Notes under the pieces: model-generated
What the model saw: only the letters and a program-made list of their open reading frames with translations
Database searches by the model: none
What the model was told of the DNA's origin: nothing
Made by a program: the position numbers and the translations under genes
Assembly: GCA_002311975.1 (NCBI GenBank)
Contig: DCAL01000090.1
Span: forward strand, 255 to 7,982
Direction of reading: 5' to 3'
Source of the DNA: Fidelibacterota bacterium UBA1134
GTDB taxonomy: Bacteria > Fidelibacterota > Marinisomatia > Marinisomatales > S15-B10
Length of the DNA stretch: 7,728 bases
In this document: positions 1 to 7,199 of the stretch, piece after piece
Layout of the letters: every line of letters begins with the position of its first letter
Numbering within the stretch: position 1 is the stretch's first letter

Positions 1-558
1 AGGATTGCCGTGGGCAAAGAGCAGGTGGTCGAAGTCGCAGTCGAGAAGACGGCGAAAGGCTTCCTTGAGTCCCCGCTTTACCCCTTCCGGGTCGTCCCCC
101 ATGAATTGATCTGGAACAAAACTCAGGGGACTATCGCCATCCCGGACCAGCCCATCAGCGAAGGCCATCAGTCCACCTGAACCGGGGATGTGATAGACCG
201 TTTCTTCTGGACAGAGAGAAGCCACTTCCATCGCCACAATGCCGCCCGGGAACTCGTGGCCAAATTCAAATGCATTTACAAGTTCACCCTTCGGGAATTC
301 ATGGAGTCCTTCCCGGTGACACCATACGGTGCAGCCAAAAGCCTCTTGAAATTTAGTGCTGTGTCGGTAGTGATGCCGGTTGGACAGAAGGATGTGACTG
401 GGCGGTTCACGATCATCGAACCACTCCAATCCCTCGGAGGGAACCATGGAATCGAAAAGGATGCCATCTTCTTCAAAATAGTAGGAGCTCACCTCAATGT
501 GAATTCGCTCGTGGAGGGCCGTCCAGTGGAATACGCCAGGAACTATTTCTTTAATCAT
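1..558 (-). CDS. MBL-fold metallo-hydrolase-like protein with degenerate metal motif (3' end beyond window)
   Basis: An open frame of 186 codons runs from ATG at 558 to the window edge without a stop; an in-frame TGA lies three codons upstream (565-567), so 558 is the only ATG start. Seen: an N-terminal MBL-like strand pattern (EIVPGVFHWTAL, then EVSSYYFEEDGILFDSMVP at about 22-40), then the segment HILLSNRHHYRHS (55-67) where the family normally has THxHxDHxG. H63 and H66 could be ligands, but the first His is Arg61 and the catalytic Asp is Arg65. Later family-like points are AFADGLV (D135, the usual bridging-Asp position) and LLFAHGNP (H183, the usual last His) at the very edge. Family knowledge: MBL proteins are generally Zn/Fe hydrolases of thioesters, lactones or phosphoesters. 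The altered site suggests changed metal binding or a non-catalytic role; the substrate is unknown. Probably only a short C-terminal tail is missing. No signal peptide, so cytoplasmic. No clear Shine-Dalgarno. Confidence 0.75.
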   Translation of the reverse strand, partial: MIKEIVPGVFHWTALHERIHIEVSSYYFEEDGILFDSMVPSEGLEWFDDREPPSHILLSNRHHYRHSTKFQEAFGCTVWCHREGLHEFPKGELVNAFEFGHEFPGGIVAMEVASLCPEETVYHIPGSGGLMAFADGLVRDGDSPLSFVPDQFMGDDPEGVKRGLKEAFRRLLDCDFDHLLFAHGNP

Positions 559-586
559 TTCGGCTCATTATTTACATCAATAGTTC

Positions 587-615
587 AATATAGTAAACCC
601 CTACCTATATGTCAT
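587..615 (-). promoter_or_regulatory. Sigma-70-like promoter for the MBL-fold gene
   Basis: Read on the minus strand, ATGACA (615-610, 5 of 6 matches to TTGACA) is followed after exactly 17 bases by TATATT (592-587, 5 of 6 matches to TATAAT). Transcription would start near 580, giving a leader of about 22 nt before the ATG at 558. Spacing and position both fit; the site lies in AT-rich DNA, so a chance match is possible. Confidence 0.5.
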
Positions 616-1104
616 AACTAATTAGAACGAACCAGATTAAAAATTTTCCAAATAGTAGGAAAGTTTTTTCCGGTGGTACCCAAGAAGCTTTTTACAAGCG
701 ATTTTTATTGACGTTACTCCGATTATGTATTACAAAAATCGGGTTAAGTTGCTCTTCGAATAGATCATCCTCACGGGTGTTGAATCTTAAGATTTGAAGC
801 AAGCAAAAGAATACACCATCATTTGCTCTCAGAACAATGTCAGGGAGTCCATCCTGAATTCCGATTCACCGGTAGGAGGCGGAAACCACTTCCTTGCCGC
901 TCCCCGACCTCGACTCCCTCATCGGTACGGGACGGGCAGTCGGTAAATTGAAGGCGCCCAAGTAAACTATTGCCCACCTGAGCCCGTCCGCCTAATTTCC
1001 CGCCGATATGCATCTTCATTAAAGAGGGCAAGATGTCATCCCCAAGAAACGCCAATTCACGGTCGAAATTGTTTGACGATCACCAGAGACAAATCCGATA
1101 ACAC
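616..1104. other. Divergent intergenic region, no supported gene
   Basis: This stretch separates the divergent MBL-fold and propeller genes. The left half (616-830) is AT-rich and non-coding in appearance. It contains an AT-rich imperfect hairpin (639-649 with 658-668, 8-nt loop), a possible plus-strand promoter (TTGACG 708-713, 17 bases, TACAAA 731-736; weak -10), a small inverted repeat CCGATT/AATCGG (719-724, 737-742) overlapping it, and the 12-base palindrome AATCTTAAGATT (783-794). The right half (840-1055) is GC-richer and holds a minus-strand open frame of 71 codons that begins with TTG, lacks a ribosome binding site, and resembles nothing I recognise. It may be chance or a gene remnant. 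If the 731-736 element is real, the propeller gene has a leader of about 375 nt. Confidence 0.5.
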
Positions 1105-1111
1105 AAAGGAG
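1105..1111 (+). promoter_or_regulatory. Ribosome binding site fixing the propeller gene start
   Basis: AAAGGAG lies 6 nt before ATG 1118. It decides the start: the same frame can be extended to a TTG at 1073, but that codon has no binding site and would put 15 charged residues ahead of the signal peptide. Confidence 0.85.
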
Positions 1112-1117
1112 AAAGCT

Positions 1118-4100
1118 ATGAAGACCAAACTTTTACCACTTTTCCTGGTCAGCCTGCTCGGCGTAGGCCTATTTGCCCAAGACCGGGACAAATCTGTCTG
1201 GGCAGACGAAAATTTTTCCGGCCTGAAGCTGAGAAGCATCGGCCCCGCACTCATGGCCGGCAGGATTGCCGACATCGCCATCCATCCCGGGGATGACAAC
1301 ATCTGGTACGTGGCGGTGGGTTCCGGCAATGTCTGGAAGACGGTAAACGCCGGCGTCACGTGGAAACCAATTTTTGACGATCAGAGATCCTATTCCACCG
1401 GGTGTATCACCATCGATCCAAACAATCCGGACATAATCTGGCTGGGCACCGGTGAAAATGTCGGCGGACGCCACGTGGGGTATGGGGACGGAATCTACCG
1501 CAGCGACGACGGCGGAGAGAGCTGGACCAACATGGGACTCGGGGAGTCGGAACACATCTCAAGGATCGTCATCCATCCCGACAATTCGGATGTCATCTGG
1601 GTAGCGGCGCAAGGTCCGCTATGGTCGAAAGGCGGCGAACGGGGAATCTTCAAATCTTCCGATGGCGGGAAGAGCTGGGAACGGGTTCTGGGAGACAAGG
1701 AGTGGGTCGGCGCCACAGAGATCGTAATCGATCCCCGCAATCCCAACAGGCTCTACGCCGCCACATGGCAGCGCCACAGGACTATCGCCGCCTATATGGG
1801 AGGCGGTCCGGGAACCGGACTCTATCGAAGCGGTGACGGCGGTGAAAGCTGGGAGAAACTGACAAAAGGTCTGCCCACATCCAACATGGGAAAGATCGGG
1901 CTCGCCATCTCTCCCCAGAAACCGGACATCCTCTACGCCGCCATCGAACTGGACAGGCGGACGGGCGCTCTTTACCGCTCCGCCGACCGGGGTTCCACCT
2001 GGGAGAAAAGATCGGATACCGTCTCCGGCGCTACAGGACCTCACTACTATCAGGAGCTGTACGCGTCGCCGCATCAGTTTGACAGACTCTATCTCATGGA
2101 TAACCGCATCCAGATCTCCGACAACGGTGGCAAGACCTTCCGAAGAATGAAGGAGGAACACAAGCACGGTGACAATCACGCCATCGCTTTCCGGGCGGAC
2201 GATCCCGACTACCTCCTCATCGGCACGGACGGCGGCATGTATGAAAGTTTTGATCTGGCGCAGAACTGGCGCTTTATAGAAAATATGCCCATCACGCAAT
2301 TCTATAAGTTGGCGCTGGATGACGCCGAACCGTTCTATAATATCTACGGCGGCACGCAGGACAACAGCACCGAGGGCGGCCCATCCAGAACGGACAATGC
2401 GCAGGGAATTCAGAATTCCGACTGGAGAGTTGTTCTGAACTGGGACGGTCATCAGCCCGCTACCGAGCCGGGCAACCCTGACATCATGTACGGTCAGCGA
2501 CAGCAGGGAACTCTGTCGAGGATCGACCTCACCACAGGCGAAGTGGTGGATATCGTGCCGCAGCCGGATGAGGGCGAGGACTACGAGCGCTTCAACTGGG
2601 ACGCTCCCATTCTGGTGAGCCCCCACTCCCCCACCCGAATCTATTTCGGTTCTCAGCGGCTGTGGCGTTCCGATAACCGCGGCGACAGCTGGACCGCTGT
2701 CTCCAGCGACCTGACGCGCAACGAAGAGCGGCTCGCCCTCCCCATCATGGGAAGAACCCAGAGCTGGGACAACCCGTGGGATGTCTCCGCCATGTCAACC
2801 TACAACACCATCACATCCATCGCCGAGTCGCCGGTGCGGGAGGGACTGATCACTATCGGCACCGATGACGGTCTGATTCAGGTGACTGAAAATGGCGGCA
2901 AAACGTGGAGGAAGATCGAAGCGGGCTCTCTGCCCGGCGTTCCGAAAACAGCCTATGTGAACGACATCAAAGCTGACCTGTTTGACGCCGGCACGGCTTA
3001 CATCGCACTGGATAACCATAAGTACGGTGACTTCCAGCCGTATCTGCTCAAGACGACGAACCGGGGCAAGACGTGGCGCTCCATCAGGGGCAACCTCCCT
3101 GACAGGACGCTGGTGTGGCGCATTGTGCAGGATCACGTCGAGCCGGAACTGTTGTTCGCCGGCACCGAATTCGGTATCTACTTTTCCGTGAACGGAGGCA
3201 AGGTATGGACCAAACTGACGGGCGGCGTGCCGGTCATCTCATTCCGCGATCTGGCGATCCAGCGCAGAGAGAACGATCTGGTGGGCGCTTCATTCGGCCG
3301 CAGTTTTTACGTGCTTGACGATTACACTGCTCTGAGAGAAGTATCTGAAGATCAGATGGAGGAAGAAGCCACCCTTTTCCCCATCCGCAAAGCGTGGTGG
3401 TATATCCCCCGCCCTCATCTGTCATTCTCTGCCGGAAAGGGCAGCCAGGGTGCCGGACATTTCGTGGCGCCCAATCCGCCCTTCGGCGCTGTCTTTACCT
3501 ACTATCTGAAGGAGGCTATCAAGACGCTGAAGGACATCCGCAAGGAGGATGAGAAGGCGCTGAACGAGAAGAACCGAGATATCCCATTCCCCGGCTGGGA
3601 CGCCATCGAGGCGGAGCGGCGGCAGGACGCACCGAAGATATGGATTTCCGTTGAAGACAGTCGAGGCGACGTGGTGCGGCGGGTGCCTGGATCTGCCGGA
3701 AAAGGCTTTCACAGAGTAGCCTGGGACTTGCGGTATCCTGCTGCCGACGCCATCGATCTGGACTCAGGCGGCGATGAACCGGGCAGCGGCTTCCTGGCGG
3801 CGCCGGGAACCTACACCGCCACGCTCTACAGGCAGTTAGACGGGGAAGTGTCTCAACTGGCTCAATCACAACAGTTCGAGGTTGTCCGTCTTAGAAGAGG
3901 GGCACTTCCGGGTGCGCGTCCAGCTGTCGCCGCGGCCTTCTGGCGCGATTACGAAGACGCGACCCGTACCGCCTCAGCGCTCCAACTGACCCTCAGAAAG
4001 GCTCTCACCAAAGTTAAAACGATGAAACTGGCGCTGGCGAGCTCCACCGCTGAAGCGGGAGTCCTCGATGAGCGGCTCCACGATCTGCGGATGGAGCTGC

Positions 4101-4384
4101 TGGAGTTGGATGGCAAGCTGAGCGGAAACCGATCAAAACAGCAGCCGGGTGAAAAAACGAAACCGAATATTGGTTACCGGCTGTTCGCCGTAGCGCGGGG
4201 CATCGGTCAGTCCACCTATGGTCCCACCGAAACCAACAGGCGCGGCCTTGAGATCGCCGTGAATCAACTAACAGACGCCCAAGCTGAGCTGGAGTCGGCA
4301 AAGGCAAAGATGTCCGCGCTGGCACAAGACCTGCTGGACGCGGGCGCGCCGTGGATTGAGGGTGAAGCTCTGCCTGAAAGGTAG
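1118..4384 (+). CDS. Secreted VPS10/sortilin-like Asp-box beta-propeller protein
   Basis: 1088 residues. A signal peptide is clear: MKTK, a hydrophobic core to about residue 18, then LFA-QD with likely cleavage after A20, so the product is exported to the periplasm, outer membrane or medium. Ten Asp-box (BNR) motifs of the form S/T-x-D/N-x-G-x-S/T-W/F are visible at 75, 129, 180, 238, 288, 334, 518, 590, 646 and 690, for example SDDGGESW and TENGGKTW. The gap between 342 and 517 probably holds blades without the motif, so one large or two smaller propellers are possible. Residues about 740-900 hold the segment seen in such proteins (FPIRKAWWYIPRP, GAVFTYYLKE) and a beta-sandwich-like part (KIWISVEDSRGDVVRRV). 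The end (about 950-1088) is helical and coiled-coil-like, closing with APWIEGEALP. Databases often label such proteins glycosyl hydrolases; I see no catalytic residues that prove this, and ligand binding or a role in secreted-protein handling is equally possible. Monocistronic in appearance. Confidence 0.9.
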   Translation: MKTKLLPLFLVSLLGVGLFAQDRDKSVWADENFSGLKLRSIGPALMAGRIADIAIHPGDDNIWYVAVGSGNVWKTVNAGVTWKPIFDDQRSYSTGCITIDPNNPDIIWLGTGENVGGRHVGYGDGIYRSDDGGESWTNMGLGESEHISRIVIHPDNSDVIWVAAQGPLWSKGGERGIFKSSDGGKSWERVLGDKEWVGATEIVIDPRNPNRLYAATWQRHRTIAAYMGGGPGTGLYRSGDGGESWEKLTKGLPTSNMGKIGLAISPQKPDILYAAIELDRRTGALYRSADRGSTWEKRSDTVSGATGPHYYQELYASPHQFDRLYLMDNRIQISDNGGKTFRRMKEEHKHGDNHAIAFRADDPDYLLIGTDGGMYESFDLAQNWRFIENMPITQFYKLALDDAEPFYNIYGGTQDNSTEGGPSRTDNAQGIQNSDWRVVLNWDGHQPATEPGNPDIMYGQRQQGTLSRIDLTTGEVVDIVPQPDEGEDYERFNWDAPILVSPHSPTRIYFGSQRLWRSDNRGDSWTAVSSDLTRNEERLALPIMGRTQSWDNPWDVSAMSTYNTITSIAESPVREGLITIGTDDGLIQVTENGGKTWRKIEAGSLPGVPKTAYVNDIKADLFDAGTAYIALDNHKYGDFQPYLLKTTNRGKTWRSIRGNLPDRTLVWRIVQDHVEPELLFAGTEFGIYFSVNGGKVWTKLTGGVPVISFRDLAIQRRENDLVGASFGRSFYVLDDYTALREVSEDQMEEEATLFPIRKAWWYIPRPHLSFSAGKGSQGAGHFVAPNPPFGAVFTYYLKEAIKTLKDIRKEDEKALNEKNRDIPFPGWDAIEAERRQDAPKIWISVEDSRGDVVRRVPGSAGKGFHRVAWDLRYPAADAIDLDSGGDEPGSGFLAAPGTYTATLYRQLDGEVSQLAQSQQFEVVRLRRGALPGARPAVAAAFWRDYEDATRTASALQLTLRKALTKVKTMKLALASSTAEAGVLDERLHDLRMELLELDGKLSGNRSKQQPGEKTKPNIGYRLFAVARGIGQSTYGPTETNRRGLEIAVNQLTDAQAELESAKAKMSALAQDLLDAGAPWIEGEALPER

Positions 4385-4394
4385 ACTGAGGTGA

Positions 4395-4446
4395 AGAAAA
4401 CCTTCGAGGTTCTGCAAAACCTCGAAGGTTGCACTACATCATTTTA
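4395..4446 (+). repeat. Gene-end hairpin repeat, copy 1 (possible terminator)
   Basis: A perfect 13-bp stem, AACCTTCGAGGTT (4399-4411) with AACCTCGAAGGTT (4418-4430), encloses the loop CTGCAA, beginning 14 nt after the propeller stop codon. A flank ending CATTTTA follows. The same unit, flanks included, recurs at 5194-5244. The T-run (4442-4445) is 11 nt beyond the stem, so this is not a classic intrinsic terminator, but position and strength suggest transcript 3'-end formation or protection. Confidence 0.85.
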
Positions 4447-4483
4447 CACTTAAGACCGCAGTCACCGTCAGCGACCCCTCCAT

Positions 4484-4503
4484 CTGTCGGGATTCACCGA
4501 CAG
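4484..4503 (+). other. Small hairpin at the lysoplasmalogenase start
   Basis: CTGTCGG (4484-4490) and CCGACAG (4497-4503) form a 7-bp stem with loop GATTCA. The last stem base is the first base of the GTG at 4503, so the structure would cover that start codon in the mRNA. It may hinder initiation there or mark 4503 as the wrong start. Confidence 0.5.
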
Positions 4504-5189
4504 TGACAAGTAGGAGACCCCATTGGAAGAAGGTGAAACGTCACCAAACAACACTCACTTACCTCGCTGCCTGCTGCGCCCTCCTGACCATCCGCGCTGG
4601 GTACCTCGGCCCCGCCGCCAGCCATATCTATATTTTCAAACCTCTGACGATGGTGTTCATCATCCTCATTGCTGTTCAGGAAAGTTTCAATAATCTCTCG
4701 AGATATGCCGGATTTATCCTGGCGGGATTGGTATTTTCTCTCGCCGGAGATGTGTTTCTCATGCTGCCGTCGGATCAGTTCATGGCCGGTCTCGTCAGCT
4801 TCCTGATCGCACACCTCTTCTACATAGCCGCCTTCACCGCCGGAAAGTTAATTAACCTGTCATGGTCAGTCGTTCCTTTCCTGATTTATGGCGTTATCAT
4901 GTATGCCGTCCTTCACCCCTATCTGGGAGCGATGAGGCTGCCGGTACTGGCTTACGTCGCGGTAATCCTCATCATGGGGTGGCAGGCGTGTAACAGATGG
5001 AACTTTTCAAGGAACACGTTCACTCTTCTGGCTTTTCTGGGCGCTGTGCTGTTTATCTTTTCAGATACTGTGCTGGCGCTGAATAAGTTTCGTGAACATT
5101 TTGAGGCGGCAAGAGCCCTGAACCTGAGTACCTATTTTACTGCCCAGTGGATGATCGCTCTGTCGATAAAACAGAAAGTTCATCTCTGA
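4503..5189 (+). CDS. YhhN/TMEM86-family lysoplasmalogenase, integral membrane protein
   Basis: 228 residues from GTG 4503, with about eight hydrophobic segments. Family marks in order: FKPLTM (45-50), GDVFLM (82-87) with D83, the stretch F93..GLVSFLIAHLFY (to 107), FSDTVLALNKF (186-196) with D188, and YFTAQW (211-216). The two conserved acidic residues D83 and D188 fit the family's proposed catalytic pair. Known family role: hydrolysis of the vinyl-ether bond of lysoplasmalogens, releasing a fatty aldehyde and a glycerophospho head group, in the inner membrane. Whether this organism makes plasmalogens is not shown here. The start is uncertain: GTG 4503 has no binding site and sits in a hairpin; GTG 4533 (218 residues, usual family length) has only GGAAG very close. 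No good ATG precedes the first membrane segment. It follows the propeller gene by 118 nt, with a hairpin repeat between, so it is probably transcribed separately. Confidence 0.9.
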   Translation: MTSRRPHWKKVKRHQTTLTYLAACCALLTIRAGYLGPAASHIYIFKPLTMVFIILIAVQESFNNLSRYAGFILAGLVFSLAGDVFLMLPSDQFMAGLVSFLIAHLFYIAAFTAGKLINLSWSVVPFLIYGVIMYAVLHPYLGAMRLPVLAYVAVILIMGWQACNRWNFSRNTFTLLAFLGAVLFIFSDTVLALNKFREHFEAARALNLSTYFTAQWMIALSIKQKVHL

Positions 5190-5193
5190 TTAC

Positions 5194-5244
5194 AGAAACC
5201 GTTCGAGGTTCTGAAAACCTCGAAGATTGCCGCACGTCATTTTA
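5194..5244 (+). repeat. Gene-end hairpin repeat, copy 2, between convergent genes
   Basis: This is a diverged second copy of the unit at 4395-4446: TTCGAGGTT (5202-5210) and AACCTCGAA (5216-5224) form a perfect 9-bp stem with loop CTGAA, while the outer stem is broken by an extra G at 5201 and an A at 5226. The downstream flank matches copy 1 in 12 of 16 positions and again ends TCATTTTA. It starts 4 nt after the lysoplasmalogenase stop and faces the convergent amine oxidase gene. A separate 14-base palindrome CGAAGGATCCTTCG lies at 5265-5278 in the same 120-nt gap. Confidence 0.8.
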
Positions 5245-5309
5245 TTCCATCGTCCTTAACTCTTCGAAGGATCCTTCGGAAACTCCTATCGGCGTTAAGT
5301 CAAGTCCGA

Positions 5310-6536
5310 TCAATCCCCCTCATGGATTTCCCTCGCTGCCCGCAGTCCGGAAACGAGCGCTCCCTGCATCCAGCCGTGATAGTCTGAGGCGTGCTCGCCG
5401 GCGAAATGGACGCGTCCCTCAGCCTTGCCGATGTGTGATCTCAGCGCCGCATCCTGCTCAGCGGTGGGAGACGCCCACGCAGCGCCCGACCATTTCTCCA
5501 GCGCCCACGAATGTGACGTGCCGCTCTCCACATGATCATTTACATTGGGGAGAACGCCTTCCCATCGATCGAGCACGTCAGTAATCCGTTCTTCCCCGCT
5601 GAGCCGGTCGACCTCTACGGCACGATTGTAACGCAAATATGACATGATGATACCGCGGGGTCCTTCCCGATCCCAGGTTGGCTGCCATATCTCTTCCGGC
5701 CAGTCGGTATTGCCCCAGCCGTTCAGCCCTTCGCTTTCCCAGAACCGATTGGCAAACTGAATGAAGATCCGCGTGGACGGGGCGTAATTATAGCCTCCGC
5801 GCATGGCCGCCACTTTTTCGGCTGAGAGTTGCGGGATGAAGGTGATTCTCGAAAGTACCGGCAGCGGAACAGTGCAAAGGACTCTATCAGCACTGAAGAC
5901 GCTCCCATCGGACGCGTGCACAGTGACACCGCCATCCGTCTGCTCGATCGTTTCAATCGGCGTCATGAGGTTAATCTGTTCCGTGAGGAATTCGGCGAAG
6001 GCGTGAGGCAGTCTGTCCGTGCCGTCGCGAATCTTTACGTACTCTTTATGTTTCACCGATCCGGGCCACGGCCGGTCATCGAGAAAATCGGCTGTCGGGA
6101 TGAGCGACCGGTTTCCGTCTGACAGATCCACATACAGACCCGACCGGGGATAGAACGGATCGAGTGTCAGCCCAAAGTGTTCGGCGTATCCCAGTGTCAT
6201 GTCGTGATCCGGCGGGATGCGGGCCGCTCCGGCCTCGGCTGAATGGCCATCTGAGAACGGTGTGCGAAGCGTGAGCACCCGCCCTCCGATCCTCTCTCTC
6301 GCTTCCAGAATTGTTACATTATGCCCGGCCCGGGTCAGCTCGTAGCCGGCAACCAGTCCGGACATCCCCGCACCGACAATGACTATCTTCTTAGGAGGCC
6401 GGTCTACCGTGAGCATTCCCGGCGAGTCCTCTACCGTTTCGGGGTCGTGATCATCATCCTCGCAAGAGACGAATGCCAGTCCGGCCGAAATCAGCATGCT
6501 ACGGCGCAGAAATTCGCGGCGCGTCAGATCAGGCAT
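5310..6536 (-). CDS. Tat-exported FAD amine oxidase, L-amino-acid oxidase-like
   Basis: 408 residues. The start shows a twin-arginine signal (TRREFLRR, 5-12), a short hydrophobic stretch and Cys25 in LAFVSC, a loose lipobox, followed by an acidic linker (EDDDHD). It is probably exported folded with FAD and possibly lipid-anchored. FAD binding: IVIVGAGMSG with GxGxxG at 55-60, E78, and the second motif RIGGR (82-86). The C-terminus has RVHFAGE (375-381) and HGWMQGALVSGLRAA (387-401). By alignment from memory with snake venom L-amino-acid oxidase, R106 (AGAARIP) matches the substrate-carboxylate Arg, Y300 (IIMSY) the second carboxylate contact, and G388-W389 the GW pair. The lysine near flavin N5 appears as R256 (STRIFIQF). 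Expected reaction: amino acid plus O2 to keto acid, ammonia and H2O2; the substrate is not predictable. No Shine-Dalgarno precedes the ATG; an in-frame TGA upstream and no other ATG support this start. Convergent with the lysoplasmalogenase gene. Confidence 0.9.
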   Translation of the reverse strand: MPDLTRREFLRRSMLISAGLAFVSCEDDDHDPETVEDSPGMLTVDRPPKKIVIVGAGMSGLVAGYELTRAGHNVTILEARERIGGRVLTLRTPFSDGHSAEAGAARIPPDHDMTLGYAEHFGLTLDPFYPRSGLYVDLSDGNRSLIPTADFLDDRPWPGSVKHKEYVKIRDGTDRLPHAFAEFLTEQINLMTPIETIEQTDGGVTVHASDGSVFSADRVLCTVPLPVLSRITFIPQLSAEKVAAMRGGYNYAPSTRIFIQFANRFWESEGLNGWGNTDWPEEIWQPTWDREGPRGIIMSYLRYNRAVEVDRLSGEERITDVLDRWEGVLPNVNDHVESGTSHSWALEKWSGAAWASPTAEQDAALRSHIGKAEGRVHFAGEHASDYHGWMQGALVSGLRAAREIHEGD

Positions 6537-6625
6537 GTGCGGAAAGAGAGGGATGGGTTGCTGTCTTCGGAAACATGATGCTTCTTGACTCTTTGAACCT
6601 TCAGTTCATTCGACGTGTTGCGAAG

Positions 6626-6652
6626 CTAATAAAGTGAGAGTAATAAAGTCAA
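6626..6652 (-). promoter_or_regulatory. Possible promoter for the amine oxidase gene
   Basis: On the minus strand TTGACT (6652-6647) is followed after 15 bases by TATTAG (6631-6626). The spacer is short and the -10 matches only 4 of 6 bases, so this is a weak candidate in AT-rich DNA. It would give a leader of about 80 nt. Confidence 0.2.
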
Positions 6653-7199
6653 TCAAATCAGAATCATCGACCTGCTATCAGAAGACCTTGATATTAAGGC
6701 AGGTGGATATGAGCTTCTTAATCTCCAGTTACAGCAATCCCTGAATAAACACATGGTGTCAGATCTTGCTAGGTACAGCTCTTACGCTGAATTCACCGAA
6801 AATAATGAAAGAAATGCCACACTGCATGATTTAGCCCTAAAACACAGGGACTTGATGCCTGATCACAAGAGCGCACAGTTGCTTCTTAAGGATAGTGCCA
6901 ATAAAAAGAAAGTCGCTAAATATGTAGATCGATTTAAGGTCCAACGCTGGGATCAGCCAGCCACAACAATCACTGCGCACATTTCAAAGGATGGGCATGC
7001 ATTTATACATCCATCGCTTGTCCAGAATAGGTCACTTACCGTGAGAGAGGCTGCACGTCTGCAGTCGTTTCCAGATGATTATGCTTTCTGTGGTCCAAGA
7101 ACAGAGCAGTTCAGACAGGTAGGAAATGCGGTACCTGTAATTCTTGCAAGAGCAATTGCAACGGGAATAAAAAAAGTACTGGAATCAAGCGATGGTTGA
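6633..7199 (+). pseudogene. C5 cytosine-specific DNA methyltransferase, C-terminal remnant
   Basis: The frame is open from just after a TAA at 6630-6632 and reads as methyltransferase sequence well before its first ATG (6753): YELLNLQLQQSLNKHMVSDLARY belongs to the target-recognition part. Then come FKVQRWDQPATTITAHISKDG, motif IX (RSLTVREAARLQSFPDD, about 7029-7079) and motif X (QVGNAVPV, about 7116-7139), both well kept. Missing are motif I (SAM-binding FxGxGG), motif IV (PCQ with the catalytic Cys), motif VI (ENV) and motif VIII; the DNA upstream is the oppositely oriented amine oxidase gene. Without them the protein cannot methylate DNA, so this is a 5'-deleted gene. ATG 6753 has no ribosome binding site. 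The last codons overlap vsr by 8 nt, the usual methyltransferase-vsr arrangement. Composition (about 38% GC in a sampled line) is far below the neighbouring genes. A split gene completed elsewhere is possible but unlikely. Confidence 0.85.

Noticed and set aside
190..621. Plus-strand open frame of 143 codons
   Set aside because: It lies antisense to the MBL-fold gene, whose translation shows family motifs; it has no recognisable content of its own.
783..794. Palindrome AATCTTAAGATT as an operator
   Set aside because: A single short palindrome in AT-rich DNA without a nearby matching promoter or second copy is too weak to call.
1073..1102. TTGACG with GATAAC as a promoter of the propeller gene
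   Set aside because: The transcript would begin around 1108, inside the ribosome binding site, so it could not serve the ATG at 1118.
1073..1117. Upstream TTG start adding 15 residues to the propeller protein
   Set aside because: No ribosome binding site there, and the extension would precede a well-formed signal peptide; ATG 1118 has AAAGGAG at good spacing.
1619..2626. Minus-strand open frame of 335 codons
   Set aside because: It is fully antisense to the propeller coding region, explained by high GC in the third codon positions; no motif or ribosome binding site.
5147..5584. Plus-strand open frame of 145 codons across the convergent gap
   Set aside because: It begins inside the lysoplasmalogenase gene, crosses the hairpin repeat and runs antisense to the amine oxidase end; composition is that of a shadow frame.
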